Shown: positions 52,335 through 63,079 of the stretch, in pieces
How positions within the stretch are numbered: position 1 is the stretch's first letter
Layout of the letters: the number at the start of each line of letters is the position of its first letter
Assembly (NCBI GenBank): GCA_038380435.1
Contig: JAWZYU010000025.1
Location: 31,844,707 to 31,908,706 of the forward strand
Source of the DNA: Ryuthela nishihirai
Taxonomy: Eukaryota > Arthropoda > Arachnida > Araneae > Heptathelidae
Direction of reading: 5' to 3'
DNA: 64,000 bases
Translations under genes and position numbers: made by a program
The notes under the pieces: generated by a model
Told to the model about the DNA's origin: nothing
What the model saw: only the letters and a program-made list of their open reading frames with translations
Databases searched by the model: none

Positions 52335-52617
52335 CAGTCGCTCAAAAAAGAATCCGAACACTATGGTTGATTAGAGAATTCACAAAAAATATCTGGCAAC
52401 GATTTTTTTAGAAATTAGTGATCTGGCAAACTTCGTGTCACGTGACACGTGACGTCACTTGACGTCACATGACGTTTTTTAGAAATTAGTGATCTGGCAA
52501 CTTCGTGTCACGTGACACGAAGTTGCCAGATCACTAATTTCTAAAAAAATCGTTGCCAGATTTTTTTCCTGAATTCTCTAATCAACCATAGTGTTCGGAT
52601 ACTTTTTTGAGCGACTG
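52335..52617. mobile_element. Palindromic mariner-type MITE, 283 bp
   Basis: Begins CAGTCGCTCAAAAAAG and ends CTTTTTTGAGCGACTG between TA dinucleotides. The arms are nearly complementary along their whole length. The centre holds further palindromes (GTGTCACGTGACACG; CACGTGACGTCACTTGACGT). Related partial copies are at 6,810-6,909 and 13,402-13,443. No coding capacity. Confidence 0.9.
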
Positions 52618-52619
52618 TA

Positions 52620-53224
52620 CCAGGAAACTGACCCTCACGTAATTTGAGACTGTACTATTTATATTTCCCGTATTTTTCAAAATATTTGTTGATTTTTGTT
52701 TTGCTTGAGTATAAACAACTAAGTGCACTTGATGACACTTGACCCCAACGCACTGAGTGCACAAAATAAAACAATATTACTTCCATTAATACTTTTAACA
52801 CATTCCTTTCTCTCTGCCCTTTGTCATTCGATTCAATTCTATTCCGATAGTAGATATATTTCAGCCCTCAATTTGATTTTATCCATCTGTAAAAATATCA
52901 TACGCACTATTGAAGATACAAGGTGCATGACGAGGATTATGTAGTTCGACTTTTCACCAATTTCATTGCTAGAGAAAAAACCCATTTTTTTTCCTACAAC
53001 TCACATCCTTTCATGAACTCACATCCTCACTACCGACACGCTTGGGACGCATGCTGATGAAATCAAGGGTGGTGTTGAACGAAAAATAACAAAATATTGC
53101 TCAAGAGCTTCACATGCAATGATGAGGAACTCGGAGCATATCATGGGATGCATCTGAGAAGAAGATTCTCTCATAAGAGCTTTCTCGTTAGAGAGAAATA
53201 TTTCTTCACAAATCGAAAGGTAGA
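52620..53224. other. No recognised feature
   Basis: Short open frames only (at most 73 codons). No repeat match noticed. Confidence 0.4.
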
Positions 53225-53346
53225 TTAGGTCGCTTTATCACTTAGTGGCACGTTTTTGCACTCAATGGGCTAAAAGGAAAGGTCACAAAAACCCCAATGG
53301 CTCATAGGTTGGGGAAGGGGACCCATTAGACAGCTATTATGAGACA
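53225..53346 (-). repeat. SINE1 3' fragment, degenerate
   Basis: GGTCGCTTTATCACTTAGTG, GGGCTAAAAGGAAAGGTCAC and GACAGATGGAAGTC match the antisense SINE1 3' half. It abuts the head of the next copy in opposite orientation. Confidence 0.75.
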
Positions 53347-53660
53347 GATGGAAGTCTATCGGTGGAGTTTGGCTCAATCGGTAGTGCGCCAGACTCGCAA
53401 TATGTAGCTCTCAGGTTCGATTCCACCTGTACCAGCCTTTGAGATTTATCTGCGCTGAAGCCACCATCCTGCAATCGGTCAGAAAGGTGGGGACAGATGG
53501 GCTTGGAGAGGCCGCCCATACGTCGGATGTCACGTTAAGCTATTGCCCCGTGTACAGGAAAGTACATCGAGTACATGTCAAAGAGCACGCTGTAAGAACT
53601 TGCCAGAGGTGTCCCATCTATCTTTTGAACCTTATCCTTAAACTCGGAACTGCGGTGCCG
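53347..53660 (+). repeat. Old, diverged SINE1 copy
   Basis: Head TTTGGCTCAATCGGTAGTGC with B-box GGTTCGATTCC, then GGGCTTGGAGAGGCCGCCC and CGTCGGATGTCACGTTAAGC. Heavily diverged after that. Confidence 0.75.
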
Positions 53661-53722
53661 TGTGATGCTCGAGATGTGCCTCAGAGTGAGAATTACATCA
53701 CTAATCAATTCGAACGATGAAA

Positions 53723-53754
<32 letters not shown>

Positions 53755-54111
53755 CGTGGCTCAGTCGGTAGCGCGCAAGGCCGTAATCTGTAGTTCCCAG
53801 GTTCCCAGCTGGGTCAGCGTTGAGATTTTTCTCCGCAAAATTCTCCGCCCTGCCCACGGTCAGTAAGGGACACCGATGGGCTTGGAAAGGCCGCCGTCCG
53901 TCGGATGGGACGTTAAGCCGTGGTCCCGTGTGCGGGAGAGCCATACCCTGTGCACGTTAAAGAACACGCTGAATGGCCTCGACTGGAGGCTACCATCTGT
54001 CTCCCAACAGCTGTTCCAGTTGGTCCCCTCCCCCAACCTTCTCTGAGCCTTCGGGGTCCATGTGACCATGTGTGCAAAAAGTGCCGCTCAGAGGTAAAAC
54101 AAACCAAATCT
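53723..54111 (+). repeat. SINE1 copy starting with a 32-base G run
   Basis: 53,723-53,754 is an unbroken run of 32 G in place of the usual GGGGCGGGGG start. The head and body are otherwise good. The TSD is AACGATGAAA (53,713-53,722 and 54,112-54,121). The run length may be affected by assembly. Confidence 0.92.
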
Positions 54112-54121
54112 AACGATGAAA

Positions 54122-54706
54122 TTAAAAGAATCGAATTCTATAGTTGTTCTATGTTTACCTGTGAAAATGCATCCGAAGTTGAATTCCTAACAGTAGTTCA
54201 CTGCAATGCAATGTTCACTCCAACACACATCCAAAACAACAACTTTTAAAGAAAAAAAAACAGCGCAATCAAGACTTTATACTGACTTGAATATAACCAA
54301 GGATAATTAAGATAAAGACTATCTGCTATTGAAAGACTGTAGCTGAATAGTGTATGGCATGTGCCTTCATTATATGGAAAATGGACCATTATCACTTAGC
54401 CTATATGTAATTACTCTTAACCCTTAACATGACAGGTTTCTAATTTCTAACAATAAACTCTGTCTGAGATAAAACATATTCTGAAGAAACTAACAAACGA
54501 AAAGAATTCATGTTATATACTATACAAAAGAGATATTAATTCTGAGTAATGATATAAAAAAAATTAGAGAAAATTGCGTTCTTCAGCGGTCACCACACTT
54601 TCTGTTGATTTGGTGTTGTGGCCACTTAATCGGCTTAGATGTCATTCTTAAATTACTACTGTGTGGGTCTTGACGGAGATGTCGTTTTCCAGTCAGTGCA
54701 AAATAG
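54122..54706. other. No recognised feature
   Basis: AT-rich, no gene or repeat recognised. Confidence 0.4.
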
Positions 54707-54930
54707 AGATTTGATTGCCCGCCCTACCCACGGTCAGTAGGGGACACCGATGTGCTTGGACAAGGCCGCCGTCCGTCGGATGGGACATAAAGCCGTGGCC
54801 CCGTATGTGGGAGAGCCATACACTGTGCACGTTAAAGAACACGCTGGATGGCCTTCGGGGTCCTTGTGACCTGGCCATTTAGCCCATGGTGTGCAAAAAA
54901 GTACCGCTCCGAGGTAAAACAACTCAACCC
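54707..54930 (+). repeat. SINE1 copy, truncated with internal deletion
   Basis: Begins at GAGATTTGATTGCCCGCCC, runs to CACGCTGGATGGCCTT, then jumps to CGGGGTCCTTGTGACC and the 3' end. The GACGGGAGGC...CTCTGAGCC part is deleted. Confidence 0.87.
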
Positions 54931-54933
54931 AAA

Positions 54934-55137
54934 CCTGTGCACGTAAGGAACACGCTGGATGGCCTTAACGGAAGGCTTCCATCTGTGTCCTAACAACTAT
55001 TCCTTTCTTCAAAGTTCTCTGAGCTCCTTGGGTCTTTGCATCGCTTTTTCCATCTTTTTTTCCTTGGGTCTTTGCTCGAGGTTTATCCCATAGCGTGAGA
55101 AAAAAAGGGCCGCGCAGAGGTAAAACAACATAACACA
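54934..55137 (+). repeat. SINE1 3' half, diverged
   Basis: CTGTGCACGTAAGGAACACG, CTTAACGGAAGGCTTCCATC and CGCAGAGGTAAAACAACA. The part around 55,040-55,090 is duplicated (TTCCTTGGGTCTTTGC). It follows the previous SINE1 directly. Confidence 0.8.
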
Positions 55138-55311
55138 ACCATGGATCCTTTCAATAATTGAAAAGGAGGCATTTTTATTTTCACGTGAATAAATAAAATA
55201 GAACCCTAAAATACCGGCTCCCACAGTACATTATAACTCCCTAAAGTACATTATGCGAATCATGGAAAAGGTTTCAAATAATTGCTATTGCCATTGATCG
55301 GTATTTGGCAC

Positions 55312-57232
55312 GGAAAGAAAGAACTGCAGGAATGTCCTTAATCAATACCCTACTAGTCCTAATAGAAAGCATTACAGAGAACTTAATAAACGTGTAAAGG
55401 ATCAGTTAGCTGCTGATAAGAATCTTTGGCTTGATGGCTTGGCTGACAAAGCCGAGGAAGCAGTTAGACAGTACAACAGCAGAGAGCTGTACCAGATAGT
55501 TAATGCTTTGTATGGTAGAAAACGAACAGGTATACAGGGATTGAAGGATAAACAAGGTAAAGTTACAGAAGGTGAGGATTCTGTCATGACTAGGTGGGCT
55601 GAGCATTTCGGTGATGTTCTAAACATTGTGGTTAGTTCTACTCCCATTGTTTGTTATTATGATAGATGCATTGGTGGCTTTAATGTTGGCCCTATAACAC
55701 AATCTGAAGTTATTTTGGCTGTTTCTAAACTTAAACTTCATAAATCCCCAGGGGTAGATGAAATTACTACGGAAATGCTTAGAGCTGGGAATGTTTCAGT
55801 TACCACTTGGATGACTGAAATTTTAAATATATCTTTTATGATAAAGGCATGGTTCGTAAGTATTTTACCAGAGCTATTGTTATCCCTATTTTCAAAAAAG
55901 GTGATCGCAGTTCTTGTGATAACTATAGGGGTATCAGCCTAATCTCTGTTCCAGGTAAAGTTCTTTGCACGATTGTGCTTAATAGAATTAAGAATCTGGT
56001 TGACAGTCAATTGCGTGATGAACAATGTGGCTTCAGAAGTGGTAGGGGATGTGTGGATCAGATATTTTCTTGAGAAATGTTTAGAGTTTCGGAAACCTTT
56101 GGTTGCTAGCTTTGTTGATTTCGAAAAGGCTTTCGACTCTGTTGATCGTCATAATTTGTGGTTGATTGTGAAATCATATGGTATACCAGATAAGTTAGTT
56201 AACATAATGAAAGCTCTCTATAATAAACTGAGTCGTATGTGTGAGTTGGTAAGGCTTGTAGTAATTGGTTTAGCATTACGTCTGATGTTCAACAAGGGTG
56301 CATTTTGTCCCCTTTTCTCTTTAGTTTGGTTATTGATTATGTTATGCGAAATTCACTTCAAGGGAAAGATTTTGTCTTTAAATGGACTGGAGATACGAAA
56401 ATTTCTCATTTAGATTATGCTGATGATTTAGCCCTTTTGGGAAATGATGTTGATGAGATGAACTCTTTCATTCGAACTGTTGATGAAATTGGTAGTAGAG
56501 TAAGTTTGGTTATAAATGAGAGAAAACTAAAGTGATGAAAATTGGTCAGGCAGGCTGTGATTCAGTTAATCTGAATGGTTGCAGTCTTGAGCAGGTGTCA
56601 CAGTTTAATTATCTTGGGAGCTATGTAACAGATAATGATGATGTGCGGCATGAGATTAACAGACGAATAGGGATTGCTGCCCGGACTTTTAAGAATCTAT
56701 GGAGAGTGTGGAAAAATAGGCGTATACCTAAATAATAAAATACACCTAAAGACTAAAATTAGACTGTATAATAGTTTGGTTCTTTCTAGGGTTAGTTATG
56801 GTAGTGAAACTTGGACGTTGTGTAAACAAGATAACAAGAAACTAGATGCTTTTGATTCTAAATGCTTACGCAGTATTTTGGGTATTGGGTGGTTTAACCT
56901 TCTAAATAATGATGAGGTTAGGCAAAGGAGTCAGCAACCTCCTTTAAGCAGCATATTATGCAGAGAGAGACTCCATTGGTTTGGCCATGTTGCCCGTATG
57001 AATAATTATAGATTGCGAATAGGGTTATGAACAGTGTGCTTAAAGGCCTCAGAAAGAAGGGGAGACCTAGGATGCGGTGGGCAGACAATGTCAAACAAGA
57101 CCTTGTTAGAATTGGTGTGCAGTGGCCAGATGCAGTAGATGTAGCTCAGGACAGACTTGTTTGGAGAACTAAATTGCACGGTCTGGTTGCACTTTCGTAG
57201 TCCATGGCTGCTTGAGATTGTTGATGATGATG
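55312..57232 (+). mobile_element. RTE-type LINE copy, 5'-truncated
   Basis: Starts within the region between endonuclease and RT (GGAAAGAAAGAACTGC). The RT is recognisable: KSPGVDEITTEML, SSCDNYRGISL, FVDFEKAFDSVD, DYADDLALLGNDV. The C-terminus has SYGSETWTLCKQDNKKL. It ends GGCTGCTTGAGATTGTTGATGATGATGG. Several frameshifts (about 55,830, 56,070, 56,230, 56,520, 57,015), a deletion of the LRQI region and a small insertion near 56,735 make it non-coding. Confidence 0.92.
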
Positions 57233-57249
57233 GTATCATATAAGATATC

Positions 57250-57350
57250 GCCCCGGGGGGCTGAGTGGTACCGTGTTGGTTACTGATCATAGATAATATG
57301 TGGATGTTTACTTTCTTGTGCTATCTTTCTGTTGAAGTCTCCATTTCCTC
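57250..57350 (+). repeat. SINE2 head, degenerate
   Basis: GGGGGGCTGAGTGGTACCG resembles the A-box of SINE2, and GTTGGTTACTGATCATAG and CTTTCTGTTGAAGTCTCC follow in SINE2 order. The B-box is lost. Confidence 0.55.
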
Positions 57351-57895
57351 GTGAATCAGTGAAGGGGAAACTAAGCGCTAAATGCGGCTCGCGCAGACAT
57401 TTCATGCTGTCCGCTAAGATTTTCATAGGAATAGCTTTGAACTGAAGTTGAATTTAATTTTAAGAATATTTAAATGTGCTACACAATGGTAAACGAAGAC
57501 TTTGTTGAACGCGATTGCCGTTGGTTGTGAATTGCGAAATGCTACAAATTGGAAACTGATATTGTTTTATTACCATTTCTTTCCACAACTGACAGATAAG
57601 AAGCACCGACATCTGGCCCACGGAGCTTCAGAGCTTGAAAATCAATTGTCCTTTCCCGATGTCAGAAAAATTTCCCCACCATAGTCATAGGTTTTCCACG
57701 TAGATCTTCTCTGTGGCGTATTATACTGACAGGGAAAGGAGGGGGGAAATACATACAATTATATACGACAGGGAAATAAGGGAAAAGGAGGGGGGGGGGG
57801 TCTTGCAAGGCCCTGCGTCGTTGGCGTTGTCTCAGGGTCCCTTTCAATGCTTCATACTAGTATCTGAAGCAAGGGATAGGAATTTAAGGAGGTTA
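57351..57895. other. No gene; SINE2 scrap and G-rich patch
   Basis: 57,690-57,735 (ACGTAGATCTTCTCTGTGGC, TATTATACTGACAGG) matches the SINE2 body. 57,790-57,800 is a G run. Otherwise unrecognised. Confidence 0.45.
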
Positions 57896-57966
57896 AAACT
57901 ATGGCATATATACCGACAGGCTCCTGTCAGACCTCTGTGGCAAGCAGCTGCTTGAGGGGGTATTTA
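57896..57966 (+). repeat. SINE2 3' end
   Basis: AACTATGGCATATATACCGA through AGCAGCTGCTTGAGGGGGTA, then a TTTATTTTTTTTTT tail. Confidence 0.85.
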
Positions 57967-58325
57967 TTTTTTTTTTCTTAAAAGAATATTAAGATAACAT
58001 AAAATAGAAAAATATTTTCATTTTTATGAATTTTTTTAATTTTAAGCGGACTTGCTGTATTTATCAAGTGATGAAGTCTATTGGGAAGGTCAGTTGGTGC
58101 CTTAATGTGCGTTGAACAGTAGCTAAATTGTATTTTACATCTAAAGTCTACTAAAATTTATACTCGTAGTTTTATTGTGAACTTTATAAAGTTGACAATA
58201 AATTACACCCTACGTTATGTAGTAAAGGCCATCCAGAGTGCATCTGGTATTCCTTTCTTAAAAACAGCACCAAGGCTTTGCGTTCCAACGGATGGCGTCC
58301 TAAGACATCGATGTCCACTTTCTGA

Positions 58326-58627
58326 CTCATAAGGTTGGGGGAAGGGATTAACTGGAACAGCTGTTGGGAGACAGATGGAAGTCTCCCGTCAAGGTCATCC
58401 AGCGTGCTCTTCAACGTGCACAGGGTTGACTCTCCCGTACGCGGGGCCACGGTTTTATATCCCATCCGAAAGACGGCGGCCTTCACAAGCCCATCGGTGT
58501 CCCCTACTGACCGTGGGCAGGGCCGAGAGTTTTGCGGAGATAAATCTCAACGATGGCCCAGCTGGGACTCGAACTTGGGAACTTCAGATTACGAGCCGGC
58601 GCGCTACCGACTGAGCCACCCCCATAA
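58326..58627 (-). repeat. SINE1 copy, 3'-incomplete
   Basis: From GGTTGGGGGAAGGG to the head (GCGCTACCGACTGAGCCACC in antisense). The last about 80 bp of the SINE are missing; a scrap of SINE1-like sequence may precede it at 58,226-58,318. No clear TSD. Confidence 0.87.
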
Positions 58628-58985
58628 ACACCCCCTGAAACAAGGCGACCTAAACATGGGAACTGATGATTATGAACTTGGCGGGATCCATGGTTTAAGA
58701 GCGATTAAATGCGTTCTCTCTCTTGACAACCTAAATTGAATTTAATGGACATGATTGTGAGAATATACAGTAATTCGTTCATTCACAGAGCGAAAACAAA
58801 GTAGAAAATTTTTTGCAATAAGCCATTTTTTTTTGTAATAAGTTAGAATAAGGATTTAGAAGTACGAAAAATTTTATTTCAATTTCGTAATTGTTTTTAA
58901 ACAAAAATTATTTAAATTATTAGATGGGAAAAAATATTGCAATGGAGTAAAATGCAATGGAGCTTTGTCCCACCCTCCAAAACCT
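58628..58985. other. No recognised feature
   Basis: AT-rich, with no recognised frame or repeat. Confidence 0.4.
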
Positions 58986-59050
58986 TTACACAGCTGTGCT
59001 GATAGGTTCCTGTCAGATGTCTGTGGCAAGCAGCTGCTTGAGGGGTATTT
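58986..59050 (+). repeat. SINE2 3' end
   Basis: AGCTGTGCTGATAGGTTCCT, then AGCAGCTGCTTGAGGGGTAT and an AT-rich tail. Confidence 0.83.
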
Positions 59051-59143
59051 ATTATAATTTATCTTCTAATATATGTCTGGTGATTTGGGATTAGGAACTC
59101 TCAAATAAATACAAACAATTCAATAGAGTTTACTTCAATAGAG

Positions 59144-59399
59144 CAGCGATGGACTTGGAAAGGCCGCCGTCCATCGGATGAGACGTTAAACCGTGGCTCC
59201 GTGTGTGGGAAAGCCATACCCTGTGCACGTTAAAGAACACGATGGATGGCCTTGACGGGAGGATAAATCTCCCAACAGCTGTTCCAGTGGGTTCCCTCCC
59301 CAACCTTCTCTGAGCCCTCGGGGTCCTTGTTACCTGGCCATTTAACCCATGGTGTGCAAAAAAGTGCCGCTCAGAGGTAAAATAACCCAACAACCCAAC
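59144..59399 (+). repeat. SINE1 copy, 5'-truncated
   Basis: Starts at CAGCGATGGACTTGGAAAGG. The exact TSD is CTTCAATAGAG (59,133-59,143 and 59,400-59,410). Confidence 0.94.
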
Positions 59400-59410
59400 C
59401 TTCAATAGAG

Positions 59411-60150
59411 GCTTACATAATTACACTATGTACTCTAACACAAGAATTAACGTTGCATCTATTTTTTTCGCAACTTTTATTCCTAAAAAACGAATTTGTC
59501 TCACTAGCTCTTCTGTGAATAAAAAAATGCTAGTTGCATGAGAAGCTCATTAGACCGAAAAACCGTGTTTACAACCTTGTTACAGAAAAGAAATCATTTA
59601 CAATTTACAGCTTTCTCTGAAGAACTAATGGCTATTTCTCGGAGAGAGTTTATGTCCTCTGTATAAAAGAGAATTCGATCCACGTGTTATCTCTTAACTC
59701 GTACAGAAGGGAAAGGAAAGAGACGGTGTGTGCAGTATCTTCGTTGCTAGGCAACCAACCAGGAAAGAGGTGTTCTGCTCTGCGTGTGGCATTGCAAGGT
59801 CAACAAAAAAATTATTCCTTTCATTTGTGTCTACTGCCGCCATCTAGTGAAGTAAAATGCAACTTCTAACTAATCTACTCTACATGGGTTGTTTTATCTC
59901 TGAGAAAGAGCAATTTTGAAAATATGTTGGGGGTGGCGGGAATTGGATTTTCAAAAGATAAAAAAGTAGGTAATCGATAGGTAAATATTTTAAAAAAGTG
60001 TAATTTATAAGAAAATAAAAACCATTGGTGCACTTTACATCAATGCTAAATATTTAAAAAGAATAAAAATACAAAAGTGGAATTCTGAAGGGAAACTGGC
60101 AGATATGTAGAAATTATAAAAAAAGTCTAGATCTTTGTTCGATCGATTTG
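59411..60150. other. Unrecognised stretch with possible regulatory motifs
   Basis: Contains an X-box-like palindrome GTTGCTAGGCAAC (about 59,741-59,753) and a CTCF-like GCCGCCATCTAGTG (59,836-59,849). A 22-bp SINE1 3' scrap lies at about 59,884-59,904. No gene recognised. Confidence 0.4.
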
Positions 60151-60154
60151 TGAG

Positions 60155-60245
60155 ATATTCTCGCCCTGCCCTCTGTCTCTAGGGAACACCGATGGGCTTG
60201 GTAAGGCCGCCGTCCGTCGGATGGAACGTTAAACCGTGATATCGT
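60155..60245 (+). repeat. SINE1 internal fragment
   Basis: TTCTCGCCCTGCCC, ACCGATGGGCTTGGTAAGGC and CGTCGGATGGAACGTTAAAC belong to the SINE1 centre. Head and tail are absent. Confidence 0.8.
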
Positions 60246-60484
60246 GTCAGAGCCTCCTAGATAGGAACGGGCCTGGATGGCTAGGGAATCATGGGATTGC
60301 TCACTTGCTAAAGGAGGGAAGCTTGAATCAGTTGGTAGCCATTTGTAGCGTGCTCGGTGCAAGTGTCATCTTAAAGTGTTTATAGTAAAACTTCTCTGCT
60401 GGATACCTCTTTTTCTCAAGAAGAATTCAAGGACATAAATAACTACAAGATATTCAGGTAATTCAATTTATTATATATTGTGGT

Positions 60485-61140
60485 AGTAGTGGTGTCCCAC
60501 TCCAGCGTAATTAGTGGTATGACGTCACTTGCCTGCCCACTTCCTGTCTGACGTCACAAAACACGCCCACCGCCGACCACGCCCCTTTATTAATATTCAT
60601 AATTAAAAATTCATATTTAATAATTAATTAAAAATAAATTAATCCCCCTATATTAAAAAACTTCTTTTTAAAATTCCTCCCCTTTCTCCCCTACTTCCCC
60701 CTTTTAACCAGTGGCGCCATCTAGTGACTATGAGAAGTATTATTCTTAGAAAAACACCTATTTATAGCTCTAATTTCCCGATTTTTGACTCCCCATTAAA
60801 AACTCACCCCCCCCCCCTTTAACCCTTGGCGCCATCTGGTGACTATGAGGAGTACTATTCCTAGAAAAACCCCTATTTTAGCTCTAATTTCCCGATTTTC
60901 GACTCACCCCTTTTAACCCGTGGCGCCATCTGGTGACTATGAGGAGTATTATTTTCAGAAAAAAACCCTATTTTAGCTCTAATTTCCCGATTTTTGACTC
61001 CCCCTTTATTAAAAAAAACCTTCATCCCCACCCCCTTTTAACCCCTGGTGCCATCTACTGTATAGACTGAGTACTATTTTTAGAAAAAACCCTCTATTTT
61101 AGTCGTAATTATTCCCAGACTCCCTCCTCATTAAAAACCC
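60485..61140 (+). repeat. Tandem array related to the Polinton left flank
   Basis: Four units of about 95-125 bp, each with TGGCGCCATCT(A/G)GTG, then ATGAGGAGTATTATT, TTAGAAAAACCCCTATTTTA and AATTTCCCGATTTTTGACTC. The same block occurs once at 44,683-44,760. Upstream (60,485-60,600), AGTAGTG, GACGTCAC and TTATTAATATTCATA parallel 44,502-44,657. It is likely the end region of another Polinton-like copy. Confidence 0.6.
60712..61060. promoter_or_regulatory. Cluster of four CTCF-like motifs
   Basis: TGGCGCCATCTAGTG (60,712), TGGCGCCATCTGGTG (60,827 and 60,921) and TGGTGCCATCTACTG (61,046) fit the CTCF core, whose reverse complement has the form CCAxxAGATGGCGCC. One match also precedes the Polinton genes at 44,683, and CCAGAGGGCGCTGCT lies at 44,795. 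Binding is not shown; the motifs come with the repeat. Confidence 0.4.
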
Positions 61141-63060
61141 CCATATCAAAAGTTCCACCCCCTTTATTAAAATTCCCTCCCCTTTATTAAACACACCCCT
61201 TTATTAAAATTCCTTCCCCTTATCAAAAGTTCCCTTTAATAAACTTCACAAACTCCCACAGTATCCACGTTCATTTTCCAACTAAACTTTGGGGTGGCAA
61301 CGATCGGATGATGCAAACCTCAAAATAATTGCAAAAGCAGCTCCTCACATAAAATCAACTCCCAAAGTTGTATATTCCCTGTATTACCAATTTTTAAGTA
61401 AACACTTAGCAAAAATCTGTCCCTCCTCATTAGAAACCCCCTCTATTAAAACTCCCCAGATCACAAACTCCCATGGTTCCTATCCTTTTACAAGTCCAGC
61501 TAAACTAGGGTCTGGCAACGATCAGAAAATCCCTTTATTAAAATTCCCTCCCCCTCATTAAAACCCCCTTATCAAAACTGCACCACTGGTTGACCCACCT
61601 GTATTTTAAGCCCCCTCTTTAAAGACTCACTGGTTGACCTAAAAGCCCTCCTCTTTAAAGAACCCCTGGTCGACCCTTCACGTGGTAAATCAGTTTTCTC
61701 TCTGCGCATTTCATCTAATGGTGGTGTCATCCAACGTCCTGTATTTAAAAAAAAAATTCCTTCCCGATGCAGTGATTTGAACCTGCTACCTTGGTGTCCA
61801 CGTACATCTGAAATTTGCCAAGTCCAGCTAAACTTTGGGTGGCAACCCCTCGCTGAATGGTTGATGCAATCCTTGAACAAGGTCCCCGTATTTTGCGAAT
61901 TCACCCTTCACTAGAATAAGGATTATCCCGCAGTAACTGTTTAACTGTCGCGCAGAAAATGAAAAAAATGCTATTGAGTAAAAAAAATTATAAAAAATTA
62001 ATAAAAGGAAAAAAATCTGATTTTATTCGTAATTATGAAAAATATTGACGGGGTAATATTGACCTGTATGTGTGACATAAAAGACCCGTGTTCGGATCCT
62101 CACCCCGGACCACGTTTTACTGACGGGTGGTTAAGTCCCACTAAATTAAAAAATTACAAACGGGGAATCACAAGGGTTTTATTGACGGTTGAATCTTTGA
62201 TCTGTGCTGCTTCCGCATCAGGCACAATGTCTTACATCGTGAAAACCCACTGGCACTCTGAGACAGTTCTCCGCATTCCCAATTCTAACCTTTATGATAG
62301 GTCAGCGTTTCAATGTACCCAATGTAGACTTTTGAAATGATGTGCCCGAAACCTTCAAGAGTTGAGCTTATTAGTCTCCATAGGGTTGAGACCATCAGAT
62401 ATCGGTGCTTCCTTCTGTGTCAGGACTTGGAAAGTGATACTCTCTGCCATTACGCCACATAGTTTAAAAATATTTATTACCGCTGCATCCTCAGTACTGG
62501 GAAGTAACGCTACTCGAAGAAAAATCAGCTATGGGAGTAATCATTAATCTACAAGCGCTCACACAGTTTTTAAAAATCGTCTCTTCCACCGTTTATCGGC
62601 GAACGTGAGGACGCTGATGAAATTCACTTTACAAGGTCAATTGTTTTCATCGGGTAAAGAATACGCGGCTAAAAGTAGAATTCACACGTTTCTGTAAAAA
62701 ACGCAACACGAATGCGTGTTAATAGAGGACAATAGTTTTAACAATAACCTACTATAAAAAATAATAAGTCTCACTCGAACGCACCCTTCTCAACATAAGT
62801 TTTTTTCACATAAACAAATCATGTGCTGGATTTACTCTGTAAGTTTTACTCTTAAGACCAATTCGCGTAACGGATATACTGGAATTAAAAATAAGGAATA
62901 AAAAAGCTTGTTTAATTTGGTTATTCTTTTTGCGGTTGTAATCACGATAAGTCATTCCTTGCCTAGGTGGGATGAGGCGTAGAAAATGAAAATTTTCCAA
63001 CTCGGAAATCAAATTTTGTCAACTGAGAAAATTAGTATTTTACATAAATTTAATTATTTT
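61141..63060. other. CCTTTATTAAAA-rich stretch, then unrecognised sequence
   Basis: 61,130-61,600 is full of CCCCTTTATTAAAATTCC-like repeats, perhaps still part of the Polinton-like end. Frames at 61,289-61,561 (+), 61,572-61,904 (-) and 62,035-62,340 (+) of 90-110 codons have no recognised domain. A tRNA-like B-box (GCAGGTTCAAATCACTGC) lies on the minus strand near 61,767-61,784. A further open stretch near 62,600-62,695 (plus) reads LMKFTLQGQLFSSGKEYAAK but was not recognised. Confidence 0.35.
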
Positions 63061-63079
63061 TCACCCGCGATTTAATTCC

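Noticed and set aside
3696..59405. Many 60-150-codon frames with conserved peptides such as SERHFFAHHGLNGQV and VGRAGNFAEINLNADPAG
   Set aside because: They lie exactly on SINE1 copies, in both strands, and are bounded by SINE ends and TSDs. They are non-coding SINE sequence.
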